36,804 bases of DNA from NCBI GenBank assembly GCA_023135565.1, contig JAGLSW010000870.1:1-36804 (forward strand), written 5' to 3'. The position numbers were made by a program, and so were the translations under genes. Position 1 is the stretch's first letter, and every line of letters starts with the position of its first letter. The stretch comes from Candidatus Aminicenantota bacterium (GTDB taxonomy: Bacteria; Acidobacteriota; Aminicenantia; UBA2199). Shown piece by piece: positions 1 through 7,918 of the stretch. The notes under the pieces were generated by a model. It saw nothing but the letters and a program-made list of their open reading frames with translations, had not been told where the DNA came from and searched no databases.

Positions 1-2879
1 GGGACGACCTGCGCTACGAGCGAGAACAGGACACCATGCTGGATGCTTTTAGGGATTTTGACCGGGAGCGGGTGTTTTTGGATATGCCCGACCCGGTGAA
101 AGATACGTTGACCGGGATCGAAGAACATTTACAGGACGGCAAACACGACATTCTGCATATTACGGCCCACGGCTCGATTAACGAAAAGGGCGAAGGCGTT
201 CTTTCCTTTGAAACCGAAGAAGGCGAAGAGGCGCTCGTCACCGGCTCGGAACTGGCAAAGGCGCTGAATCCGCGGCCCAAAATCCTTATCCTCTGTTCCT
301 GCCGGTCGGCAAGCGAAGAACCGGGACTGCTGCCCGCGGCCAAAGCCCTGCGCGAAGCGGGCGTCGAAAGCGTCATCGGCATGAAAAAGGCCATCAGCCA
401 TGAAGCGGCTATGGAGTTTAACCGGGCGTTTTTGCTTTCCCTGTCGGCGCAAAATACCCTAAAACAGGCGTTTGAAGCCGGGAAAGAGGCTGTTTTTAAA
501 GGCGAAGAAGAGCGCCAGAGGCAGTCGCCCGGCCGGGAAGCTCTTAAAGAGTACGAAATTCCCCAACTGCTTACAGCGGACGAAAACCTCACTGCTGCCG
601 CTTTTTCCGACTATCGTATTGCCGCGCCCGGCAGGCCGCGCAGCCACCGGTTTATGGGCGCGCAGTATTTGGAACGGGGCTTTATCGGCAGGAGGCAGAT
701 TCTGCGCCGGGTGTACCGGTCGATCAAAAAGGGTTTGGGCGCAATCGTGTTAAAAGGTCCCGGCGGCATCGGCAAATCCACGCTTACTACCCGCGCCGCG
801 GCTAATCTTAATCGCCAGGGTTACGAATTTATCGTGGTGCAGGGCGAAACCGGCGTCGCGCAAATATTGCAAGCCCTTTCGCAAAAAGCGGCGGCGAAAG
901 ACGTTCCCGATGCCGAGAAAATTTTCTCCGCCAATGCCGGTGAAAAAGACAAGTTGGTCTGGTACTTAGAGAATTATCTTTTAAAGAATAAGGTGTTGAT
1001 TATTTTCGATAATTTTGAAGAGAACCAGGACGGGGAGCGGGACTGGGATTTTCGCAAGCCCGGGCTGGCGGAGTTTTTGGGTTTTTTCCGGGACAGTTTG
1101 CAGCACAGCGAATCTTTTTTATTTTTTTCCACTCGATATACGCTGCCCGGATTCGACCACCCGGATGTGTGCGAAGATATAACGGAGTTTTCGCCCGTAG
1201 AGTACCGCAAGATGCTGCTCAACCGGGATGCCTTAAAGAACGCGGACAAAGAATCCATCGAAAAATTGCGCCGGGAGATCGGCGGCAATCCGCGGGCTTT
1301 AGAACTGCTGGATAAGATCGCTTACAAAGAGTTCGGCAGCCGGGAGTTTTCCTGGCAAGAGTTGGAAGAACTGATCCCCGGGCTGCGTAAGCGCATCATC
1401 GAAAAAAGGGGCAAAGGCGATGATTTCACGCCGTTGTTTTTGGACAGGCTGCTGAAATATTTGACCCCGGAGCAGCGGGGCATCCTCGACGCTTTTTCTA
1501 TTTTTCGTATCCCCGTGCCTAAAGGGGCGTTGACTGTTTTCGATCTCGACTTGCCGCGGGAAGACCGCGTTCGTTTGCAGGATTTTTCCTTGTTGGAGCG
1601 CACCCCCGGTGACGACGCAGATAAGTATTACATCCACCGCCTCACCGCCCAACACCTGCAGGCCGCCTTAGATGAGGCAGCCCGGGCCGCCTACCATCAA
1701 AAAGCAGCCGGGTACTTTGCCGCCCTGCGCGACGACGAAGGTGTCGCATACCTCGAAGGCAAAAAGTTTCTCGATAACGACATCGAAGCCCGTTGGCACT
1801 ATCTGCGCGCCGGGCTGTGGGACGACGCGGCGGCTATCACCTTTGACCTGGAAGCTTATTTAGAGCTTCGCGGCTACCCGCAGCGCGCCTTAGAACTGCT
1901 CCTGGAACTGCCGCTGCCGAAATTGAACGAAGAGAACCAGGCGATTTTCCACAACCGCACCGGCATCCTGTACCAGGGATTCGGCGAATATGACAAAGCC
2001 CTGACTAGCTTTGAGGAAGCGTTAAAAATAGATAAGCGGCGAAAAGACGACAACGGCACAGCGGCCAACCTGCATCAAATCGGGATTATTCATCAACTAA
2101 AAGGCCACTATGACGAAGCATTAAAGAACTATGAGCAGTCCTTAGAAATTGCAGGAAAACTTGGTAACCCAAAAGGCATCGCGGAGAGTTTGCATCAAAT
2201 CGGGATGATCCATGAAGAAAAAGGCCGATATGACGAGGCATTAAGTCGCTATCAGCAGTCCTTAGAAATCAGGGAGAAAATTGGAGATACAAAAGGCATC
2301 GCGGAGAGTTTAGGACAAATCGGGATTATCTATCAAAAAAAAGGCCAATATGACGAGGCGTTAAAGAACTATGAAAAGTGCCGGAAAATATTTTCAGGAC
2401 TGGGCGCTCAGAAAGAGCTGTCCACGACTTTGCATCAAATCGGGATGATCTATGAAGAAAAAGGCCAATATGACGAGGCATTAAAACACTACCGGCAGTC
2501 TTTAGAAATCAAGGAGAAAATTGGAGATACAAAAGGCATCGCGGAGAGTTTGCATCAAATCGGGATCATCTATCAAAAAAAAGGCCGATATGACGAGGCA
2601 TTAAAGAGCTATCAGCAGGCCCTAGAAATAGCCGAGAAAATCGGCGATATTGCCGGCTCGGCTATCAGCCTGGGGCAGATGGGTAATCTTTATTTTGAAC
2701 AAAAGGAATATGAAACCGCCTTGAGAAACTTTATCCAGGCGTTTATTACCTTTGATAAGATCGGTTCGCCCAATGCAAAGCTTGTGGAACGAAACATAGC
2801 CAGGGTGCGCGAAAAAATGGCTCCGGAGCAGTTCGAGAAAATATTGAAGGAATTCGGCAGTAGCGAAGAAGGCGATTGA
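1..2879 (+). CDS. CHAT protease - STAND/NB-ARC-like ATPase - TPR protein (5' partial)
   Basis: The reading frame is open from nt 3 to the stop at 2877-2879, so the gene runs in from upstream of the window; the first ATG (36) is probably internal. Counting from that ATG, residues 1-155 form a CHAT (caspase-like) domain with the His of HITAHG (about H45) and the Cys of ILCSCRSA (about C89). A FIGRR motif (~216-220) leads into a STAND/NB-ARC-type ATPase with Walker A GPGGIGKST (241-249) and a Walker B-like VLIIFDNFEEN near nt 993-1025. A winged-helix-like region follows, then at least seven TPR units of about 40 residues from nt ~1940 to 2790. CHAT proteins are known effectors in STAND-type signalling and in type III-E CRISPR (TPR-CHAT). 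A role in antiphage or stress-triggered proteolysis is inference. The substrate is unknown. Confidence 0.88.
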   Translation, partial: DDLRYEREQDTMLDAFRDFDRERVFLDMPDPVKDTLTGIEEHLQDGKHDILHITAHGSINEKGEGVLSFETEEGEEALVTGSELAKALNPRPKILILCSCRSASEEPGLLPAAKALREAGVESVIGMKKAISHEAAMEFNRAFLLSLSAQNTLKQAFEAGKEAVFKGEEERQRQSPGREALKEYEIPQLLTADENLTAAAFSDYRIAAPGRPRSHRFMGAQYLERGFIGRRQILRRVYRSIKKGLGAIVLKGPGGIGKSTLTTRAAANLNRQGYEFIVVQGETGVAQILQALSQKAAAKDVPDAEKIFSANAGEKDKLVWYLENYLLKNKVLIIFDNFEENQDGERDWDFRKPGLAEFLGFFRDSLQHSESFLFFSTRYTLPGFDHPDVCEDITEFSPVEYRKMLLNRDALKNADKESIEKLRREIGGNPRALELLDKIAYKEFGSREFSWQELEELIPGLRKRIIEKRGKGDDFTPLFLDRLLKYLTPEQRGILDAFSIFRIPVPKGALTVFDLDLPREDRVRLQDFSLLERTPGDDADKYYIHRLTAQHLQAALDEAARAAYHQKAAGYFAALRDDEGVAYLEGKKFLDNDIEARWHYLRAGLWDDAAAITFDLEAYLELRGYPQRALELLLELPLPKLNEENQAIFHNRTGILYQGFGEYDKALTSFEEALKIDKRRKDDNGTAANLHQIGIIHQLKGHYDEALKNYEQSLEIAGKLGNPKGIAESLHQIGMIHEEKGRYDEALSRYQQSLEIREKIGDTKGIAESLGQIGIIYQKKGQYDEALKNYEKCRKIFSGLGAQKELSTTLHQIGMIYEEKGQYDEALKHYRQSLEIKEKIGDTKGIAESLHQIGIIYQKKGRYDEALKSYQQALEIAEKIGDIAGSAISLGQMGNLYFEQKEYETALRNFIQAFITFDKIGSPNAKLVERNIARVREKMAPEQFEKILKEFGSSEEGD
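2065..2660 (+). repeat. Near-identical 120-bp tandem repeats encoding TPR units
   Basis: Inside the CHAT-STAND-TPR gene, 120-bp (40-codon) units are nearly identical at the DNA level. The phrase AAAGGCATCGCGGAGAG recurs at about 2176, 2296 and 2536, each time followed by a close match to CATCAAATCGGGATNATC and then GGCCNNTATGACGANGC. The low divergence between units points to recent duplication or gene conversion, so copy number may vary between strains. The repeats are coding and have no spacers. Confidence 0.85.
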
Positions 2880-2898
2880 TGAATGATGAAGGGTATTG

Positions 2899-3226
2899 TT
2901 TTAGCCTGTCCCTAAAATCCCCAAATTATTTAGATCTCATAAAGTCTTCGTAATGAGTTCTACTTGTTCCACCACACTTGGGGCAAGGGGGACCACATAG
3001 TTCACAATATTTTGTTTTGCAGTCCCAACAGGAATATTGTCTTATAGTTAAGCCATGAGTAGAAGAAGTTTTCCCACACCAAGGGCACGATCCTACTTTT
3101 GTCATTTTCGACCTCCAAGGAATTTTCTTACAAAACATAGTATATCAGATTCCAATACATCATGTCAAATAAATATTTAAAAAAAATTAAATCAAGATGA
3201 GTTAGAACTTTAGGGGACAGGCTAAA
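2899..3226. mobile_element. Small element with GCCTGTCCC inverted ends around a zinc-ribbon gene
   Basis: The left end reads TTTTAGCCTGTCCCTAAAA (2899-2917). The right end (3208-3226) has the reverse complement of the same sequence with one extra C. These roughly 18-bp imperfect inverted ends enclose 328 bp whose only gene is the 59-residue zinc-ribbon protein on the minus strand. No transposase is present. Inverted GGGACAGGC motifs are often seen beside Y1/REP-associated transposases, so a non-autonomous element is a reasonable reading, but this is inference; no clear target-site duplication was seen. Confidence 0.45.
2926..3105 (-). CDS. Small four-CxxC zinc-ribbon protein
   Basis: A 59-residue protein starting MTKVGSCPWC. 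The ATG at 3105 is preferred over an upstream in-frame ATG at 3138 because a GGAGG Shine-Dalgarno sequence (minus strand, 3112-3116) sits 6 nt before it. Four CxxC knuckles are visible (CPWC, CWDC, CELC, CPKC), enough to bind two structural zinc ions in a double zinc-ribbon or rubredoxin-like arrangement. The tail contains THYEDF. There is no other domain, signal peptide or membrane segment. I do not recognise a specific family. The gene lies alone inside an inverted-repeat element, suggesting cargo or a nucleic-acid-binding accessory factor; that role is inferred only. Confidence 0.7.
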   Translation of the reverse strand: MTKVGSCPWCGKTSSTHGLTIRQYSCWDCKTKYCELCGPPCPKCGGTSRTHYEDFMRSK

Positions 3227-3230
3227 AAAA

Positions 3231-3480
3231 ACTCGAATCAAAAGCGTTCTTGCCTCCGGCGGCCCTGCCGGGGGCTAAACTTTTGAAAAAGTTTAATCAA
3301 AACTTTTGATGATTTAGAATCAAAAGCGCTCACCCGCTGCCTCTTGCGGCGGAGCGGCTTATCGCCCCCTCGTGCGCACGGGGTTTAGAATCAAAAACGC
3401 TCCCTGCGGCGAAGCCGCTTATTGGCTCCCCGCGCCGCGGGGTTGGAAAAGTTTGCTCAAAACTTTTGATGAGCCGCTTC
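3231..3480. repeat. Intergenic modular repeat cluster A
   Basis: This gap is made of short recurring modules: AATCAAAAGCG, a GC-rich TGCCTCCGGCGGCCCT block, AAACTTTTGA/TCAAAAGTTT palindromic pieces, and CCCTGCGGCGAAGCCGCTTA followed by GGCTCCCCGCGCCGCGGGG. The last two modules recur with few changes at about 23551-23590. A CCCCGTGCGCACGGGG-like palindrome around 3373-3386 is also found at the very end of the glycosyltransferase near 36720. No plausible protein is encoded here. Confidence 0.7.
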
Positions 3481-3523
3481 TTAGCCGAATGCCGATAGCT
3501 GAATACTGAAAACGTCCCCACTG

Positions 3524-3552
3524 TTGACTTTTACCCCCAATACGGTTATAAT
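3524..3552 (+). promoter_or_regulatory. Consensus sigma70-type promoter for the MFS/spermidine-synthase gene
   Basis: TTGACT (3524-3529), a 17-nt spacer and TATAAT (3547-3552) make a near-perfect housekeeping promoter. The predicted transcript would begin near 3559, giving a leader of about 230 nt before the ATG at 3793. The leader starts with the conserved structured motif at 3557-3650. Confidence 0.8.
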
Positions 3553-3556
3553 ATAT

Positions 3557-3650
3557 CATTACATGGTGGTAATGAACAAAATGTTTTACATAATTCGAGT
3601 TCACACCGCTTTGCAGATCTCTTTTCAAGCTTTGTTTTAAAAAAAAGTTA
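3557..3650 (+). ncRNA. Conserved structured leader motif, copy 1
   Basis: One of three related ~90-nt segments (others at 23795 and 26158). Shared features in order are ATGGYGGTAMT, an A-rich stretch with a TTTTAC-like core, a partner strand (here CACACC; CCGCC in the other copies) able to pair with the first G-rich strand, and a second hairpin TTTTCAAG...TTTTAAAA ending in A-rich sequence and AAAGTTA. In this copy both stems are weakened. It starts about at the +1 of a consensus promoter, so it would form the extreme 5' end of the mRNA. Function is unknown. Confidence 0.5.
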
Positions 3651-3792
3651 CCTTTTTTCAGCCGCTAATTTAAAAATACGATTCCAAATGAGGACGGCGC
3701 CCTGGCCAGGAAACTTAAAAATTGCCGGGAAAACCGGCGAAAATGAAACTCCCCGGTTTCCAGCCCCCCCCCAGGAATTTATAGGAACTAAA

Positions 3793-6700
3793 ATGAACAC
3801 AACAGCAGCTAAACCAAACAATCAGAAATTATACTTTCTCGTTTTTGTGCTTTTCTTTTTCTCCGGTATTTCGAGCCTGATCTACCAGATCGTCTGGACC
3901 CGGGAATTAGTGCTCATCTTCGGCAATACTATGCTGGCTACCAGCACCGTGTTGAGCGCCTTTATGGCCGGCCTGGCCGCCGGTAGTTTCGTTTTCGGGA
4001 AATTCGCCGACAAACGGCCTCGCAATTTGATCCGCGTCTACGCCCTGCTGGAAGCGGGCATCGGCGTCTTCGCTTTATTATTCCCGCTGCTGCTGGCTGT
4101 GATCGGCCCGCTCTATACCGGCCTTTACCGGTCTGTAGAAGGCAATATGCTGACGTTGAATTTGGTCCGTTTTGCCGTATGTTTCGTATTGATCGTGGTG
4201 CCTACGTTCCTGATGGGCGCTACCCTGCCGGTGCTGTTGAAACGTTTCGTTAACAGTACGGCCACTATCGGCAAACGCATGGGCCTGTTTTACGGTCTGA
4301 ATACCATCGGGGCAGTGGTGGGCAGCTTGCTGTGCGGTTTCTTGTTCCTGAGACTTTTCGGGATGCGCCTTTCCACCCTGTTAGCCGTAGTAATCAACTT
4401 AGGCGTGGCCCTGCTGGCCTGGGCCATAGGCAAAGATGACAGCGCCCCGGAACCGGCTGTGGCTGCGCCGGAAAAGAAAAAAAACAGCGCCGGGGAATAC
4501 AGCCCCTTAACCGTGAAATTAGTCTTTTTAGGCATCGGCATTTCCGGTTTCTGCGCCCTGGCCTACGAGGTCTTCTGGACGCGCATGTTGAACCTCTTTT
4601 TCCACAATACGGTTTATTCTTTTACTACCATACTGGCTACTTTCCTTACCGGCATCGCCATCGGCAGCTTGATCTATGCGCGCTTCCTATCTAAAATAAC
4701 CAACCGTATAATGCTTTTTATTGTGGTGGAAATCGGCATCGGCGTTTTTGCTTATGCCACGCCTTATATTTTTAACCTGTTGTACGAACCGCTTTTTTCC
4801 AAACCGGCTGAAACCCTGACCGTTTTAAAAGCCGGTGTGATTATGATCGGCCCCACTATCCTGATGGGCATTGCCCTGCCGCTGGCGGTACAGATTTGCC
4901 AGCGCGGACCGCGGCGCGAAGGCGACAGCGTGGGCCGGGTATATGCCATTAATACCGTGGGTTCGATATTCGGCGCTTTTGCCGCCGGTTTTATCCTGGT
5001 TCCCGAATTAGGCATTCACAAAAGCGTCATCGTGGTGGTCTGCTTGAATATTATCGCCGGGCTGTTAGTGCTGTTCTCTTATGCACGCCTGCGACTGCAA
5101 ATGCGTTTGGCAGCCGGTTTTGTGTTTGCCTGTATCCTGGTGATTATGTTCGTGATCGCCCCGGGCGACCTGTTCCGCGACCTGTACCGCAAAAAAATAT
5201 CCCACGCCAACTTAGAGTACTATAAAGAAGGTAAAATAGCCAATGTGGTGGTCTATGATTTCTACAAGAACGGCTATAAAGACCTGTACCTGAACGGCAT
5301 CGAAGAAGCATCCAGCCGGTTGTGGCATGTGCAGTTGTTTAAAATGTTGGGGGCGCTGCCCGCCGTGGTGCATCCGCAGCCCGACGACGCTTTGATGATC
5401 GCTTTCGGCGCCGGTATGTCGGCCGGCACTACCGTGGACTTAGTGGACTATTTCGAGTGCGCGGAACTGAACCCGGACATCTACGAGGAAGCGGAAATTT
5501 TCAAAAAAGAGAACCGGGACGTAATCAACAACCCGAAATTGAACATGGTGTTTAATGATGGCCGCAACCACCTGCTGCTGACGCCTAAGAAATACAGCCT
5601 TATTATTTCCGATGCCACCAACCCTTTGACTTTCGATTCCTGGACTTTGTATACTCAAGAGTTCTACCAACTGTGCAAAGAAAAACTCAAACCCGGCGGT
5701 GTTTTTTGTCAATGGGTGCCCATACCTTTGCCCAGCGACGCTCTGAAAGTGGTATTAAAAACTTTTAAATCGGTTTTTCCGCACACCAGTTTTTGGAGTA
5801 TTTACGGTCACTCGCAGTGCCTGATGCTGGCCACCCCGGAGCGGCTGCGGTTGAATTACCGGCAGTTGGCAAAAGAATTGCCCGCTGTTTTAGAAACCAC
5901 GGACTTGAAAGATTACGGTGTGGAAACAGTGGAAAAATTCCTCAGTTTTTTTATGTTGGGTGAAGATGAATTAGACGAATACTTGAAAAATTTCGATAAG
6001 ATCAACAGCGATGACCTGCCGGACGCCCAATTCCACAGCGGCATCGACCGGGAAGGGATCGACACCGCCTTAGAGCTTTTAAAGCACCAGCGAACTATCC
6101 TGCCCTACCTGACCGGTTTGGGCGCCGAGAAAGACCGTGTCCAATCGGTTTTAGAAAACTATGTGTCTATTTCCCGGTTCCTGAACATCGGGTTTTTAAG
6201 AGAGAGTAATTTCGAGTTGAGTAAAGCTTATGCTTTTGCCTCCGAAGTGGGTCTGGCGGATGATAAAAACATATTGTGCATGTTGAATTACGGGCCCAAA
6301 AGGAAAGAATATTTCCTGGACCGGGCCGCCCGTTTTCCCGATGACGCCAACGCCCATAATAGTTTAGGATACATTGCCTGGAAAGAAGGCGATTACCCGA
6401 AAGCCATAAAAGAATTTAAACGGGCTATCGAGCTGAAACCCGATTTTGCCCGGGCTTATGTGAACTTAGGGCAGGCTTTAAGCGACGCCTCTAAGTTCGA
6501 CGAAGCGGTGGAGATTTTCCTGGAAGTGAAAGAGCTGAACCCCACCATGAATGTATTAACCTTAGTGCGCGGCGAATTAGGTCTTATGCAAACGATGCGG
6601 AAACTCATGTACCAGGACGACACGGCGCTTTTTGGAAAACTGGCCAAGTCCTATATGGACAGGGGCGAAATATCTTCTGCCATCGAAGCTCTCAAGCTGG

Positions 6701-7512
6701 CTTTAGTACGCAGCCCCAATGACCCGAATGTTCTTGCTTCCCTGGCTGCTGTTTATGAGACTCTCGATATTTTGAACGGTTCTCTTTATTATTATGGAAA
6801 AATGGCGCAAGCAGTCCCGGGGGACGTAAATGTAAAAAATAAGATCAAAGAATTGAAAGCGGTGCGCAGCGATGCCGATGCCCGGGCGGACTGGATAATG
6901 AGCCGGGTTAAAGCGCCGGCGAGGACTTCCGATCACCCGGAAGGGTGCGGTACAGCGTCCAGGAAATGGAACGAGTACGAATTTGACGGCAAGATTAGCA
7001 AAACGAATTTGAGGGCCGCCGCCGCTGAGTTTGAGAAAGTCATCGCAGAGGATGTAAAGCACATGCATGCCTATGCCGATGCCGCCACCATTTATGAGCA
7101 TTTGGGAGAGTACGTCAATGCCGCGCAATTATTGCGTTTCGGTCTGGCAGTATCTCCCGGTAACCGGGTGGCGCTCAACAGTTTGAAACGCCTGGAGCTG
7201 CTCGATCAACTGCATACTACGAAGCCCAGCGGTGAGAAATTGGTAGAAATGTACAACAACATCGGGGTTTTGTATTGGCAGAACGGGGAAATAGAGTCGG
7301 CCATCGTTTATTTTAAAAAGGCGCTCAAAGAGAACCCCGGTCATGCTATGTCCTGGGCGAATTTGGGAGCCAATTATATTCAATCCGGGCGTTTCCGGGA
7401 AGCCCTCCGGGCTTTGGAAGCGGCAATAAAATTGAACCCGGCCATAGGTTTTGCCGACCAGATCAAGAAGCAGATGCAGGATCTCCAGAATATCATAGCC
7501 GGGATAAAATAA
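3793..7512 (+). CDS. Fused MFS-like membrane domain / spermidine-synthase-like domain / TPR protein
   Basis: A 1239-residue protein from ATG 3793, chosen because TAGGAAC precedes it and the protein then opens directly with a membrane segment; an upstream in-frame ATG at 3688 would add 35 unlikely residues. Residues ~10-460 hold many transmembrane helices in two homologous halves, each containing a Y(Q/E)(I/V)(V/F)WTR motif (near 31-36 and 257-262). Residues ~480-690 form a spermidine-synthase-like Rossmann domain with a SAM/dcSAM-type FGAGMSAGT motif near 537 and ISDATNP where aminopropyltransferases carry their acidic catalytic segment. The rest (~840-1239) is TPR repeats, including DDANAHNSLGYIAWKEGDYP. 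Such fused MFS/SpeE-like proteins are widespread in environmental bacteria; the true reaction is not established, so polyamine synthesis should not be assumed. Confidence 0.88.
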   Translation: MNTTAAKPNNQKLYFLVFVLFFFSGISSLIYQIVWTRELVLIFGNTMLATSTVLSAFMAGLAAGSFVFGKFADKRPRNLIRVYALLEAGIGVFALLFPLLLAVIGPLYTGLYRSVEGNMLTLNLVRFAVCFVLIVVPTFLMGATLPVLLKRFVNSTATIGKRMGLFYGLNTIGAVVGSLLCGFLFLRLFGMRLSTLLAVVINLGVALLAWAIGKDDSAPEPAVAAPEKKKNSAGEYSPLTVKLVFLGIGISGFCALAYEVFWTRMLNLFFHNTVYSFTTILATFLTGIAIGSLIYARFLSKITNRIMLFIVVEIGIGVFAYATPYIFNLLYEPLFSKPAETLTVLKAGVIMIGPTILMGIALPLAVQICQRGPRREGDSVGRVYAINTVGSIFGAFAAGFILVPELGIHKSVIVVVCLNIIAGLLVLFSYARLRLQMRLAAGFVFACILVIMFVIAPGDLFRDLYRKKISHANLEYYKEGKIANVVVYDFYKNGYKDLYLNGIEEASSRLWHVQLFKMLGALPAVVHPQPDDALMIAFGAGMSAGTTVDLVDYFECAELNPDIYEEAEIFKKENRDVINNPKLNMVFNDGRNHLLLTPKKYSLIISDATNPLTFDSWTLYTQEFYQLCKEKLKPGGVFCQWVPIPLPSDALKVVLKTFKSVFPHTSFWSIYGHSQCLMLATPERLRLNYRQLAKELPAVLETTDLKDYGVETVEKFLSFFMLGEDELDEYLKNFDKINSDDLPDAQFHSGIDREGIDTALELLKHQRTILPYLTGLGAEKDRVQSVLENYVSISRFLNIGFLRESNFELSKAYAFASEVGLADDKNILCMLNYGPKRKEYFLDRAARFPDDANAHNSLGYIAWKEGDYPKAIKEFKRAIELKPDFARAYVNLGQALSDASKFDEAVEIFLEVKELNPTMNVLTLVRGELGLMQTMRKLMYQDDTALFGKLAKSYMDRGEISSAIEALKLALVRSPNDPNVLASLAAVYETLDILNGSLYYYGKMAQAVPGDVNVKNKIKELKAVRSDADARADWIMSRVKAPARTSDHPEGCGTASRKWNEYEFDGKISKTNLRAAAAEFEKVIAEDVKHMHAYADAATIYEHLGEYVNAAQLLRFGLAVSPGNRVALNSLKRLELLDQLHTTKPSGEKLVEMYNNIGVLYWQNGEIESAIVYFKKALKENPGHAMSWANLGANYIQSGRFREALRALEAAIKLNPAIGFADQIKKQMQDLQNIIAGIK

Positions 7513-7576
7513 AGCCAAAAAGAGTCATTCGTGTTTCTTGAAATCTCATGAAAAATTTACAACTGATGTAAGGAAG

Positions 7577-7918
7577 CTATTCTTCTCTTTTTTTTCCCCG
7601 GTTTTTTACATCCCGATGGGAAGCCCGGGACACGATAGAGAAATCGGTCATCAAGTGATAAAGTCTTATCTGTTTCCCGGTTTTACTCTCGATGTGGATA
7701 GATTCATAAAGAAAGGGTTTGATGTTTGATCTGATTTCCTGTTCGGTCTTTGTTTGAGGAAATTCTCCGGCACAAAGTTCATTGATACGATTTATATTCT
7801 TTTCTATATCTACCGGTTTTACCAGGAATGCGATCATGCCGTTAACGCCGGAATAGGTGGGATATTTACTGGAAACGAATCTCAGTATGCCTTCGAGGAT
7901 ATTTTTTATGTCGCTCAT
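7577..7918 (-). CDS. Small hypothetical protein coupled to the type IIG enzyme
   Basis: A 113-residue protein starting MSDIKNILEGILRF. Its ATG (7916-7918) overlaps the TGA of the restriction-modification gene (7915-7917) as ATGA, the classic arrangement for translational coupling, and this decides the start over longer in-frame options. The N-terminal half looks alpha-helical with a hydrophobic patch (GVNGMIAFLV), the middle is acidic, and the C-terminus is strongly basic (NRGKKREE). There is no signal peptide or transmembrane segment. I recognise no family. The coupling suggests it is made in proportion to the methyltransferase and acts with it, for example as a partner subunit, inhibitor or regulator; this is inference. 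Confidence 0.6.
   Translation of the reverse strand: MSDIKNILEGILRFVSSKYPTYSGVNGMIAFLVKPVDIEKNINRINELCAGEFPQTKTEQEIRSNIKPFLYESIHIESKTGKQIRLYHLMTDFSIVSRASHRDVKNRGKKREE

Noticed and set aside
2065-2660. CRISPR-like tandem repeat
   Set aside because: The repeats are contiguous 120-bp coding units encoding TPR motifs, with no unique spacers.
3688-3792. Longer start (ATG 3688) for the MFS/spermidine-synthase gene
   Set aside because: The added 35 residues are Pro-rich and non-membrane, there is no ribosome site, and ATG 3793 has AGGAAC upstream and begins immediately before the first helix.
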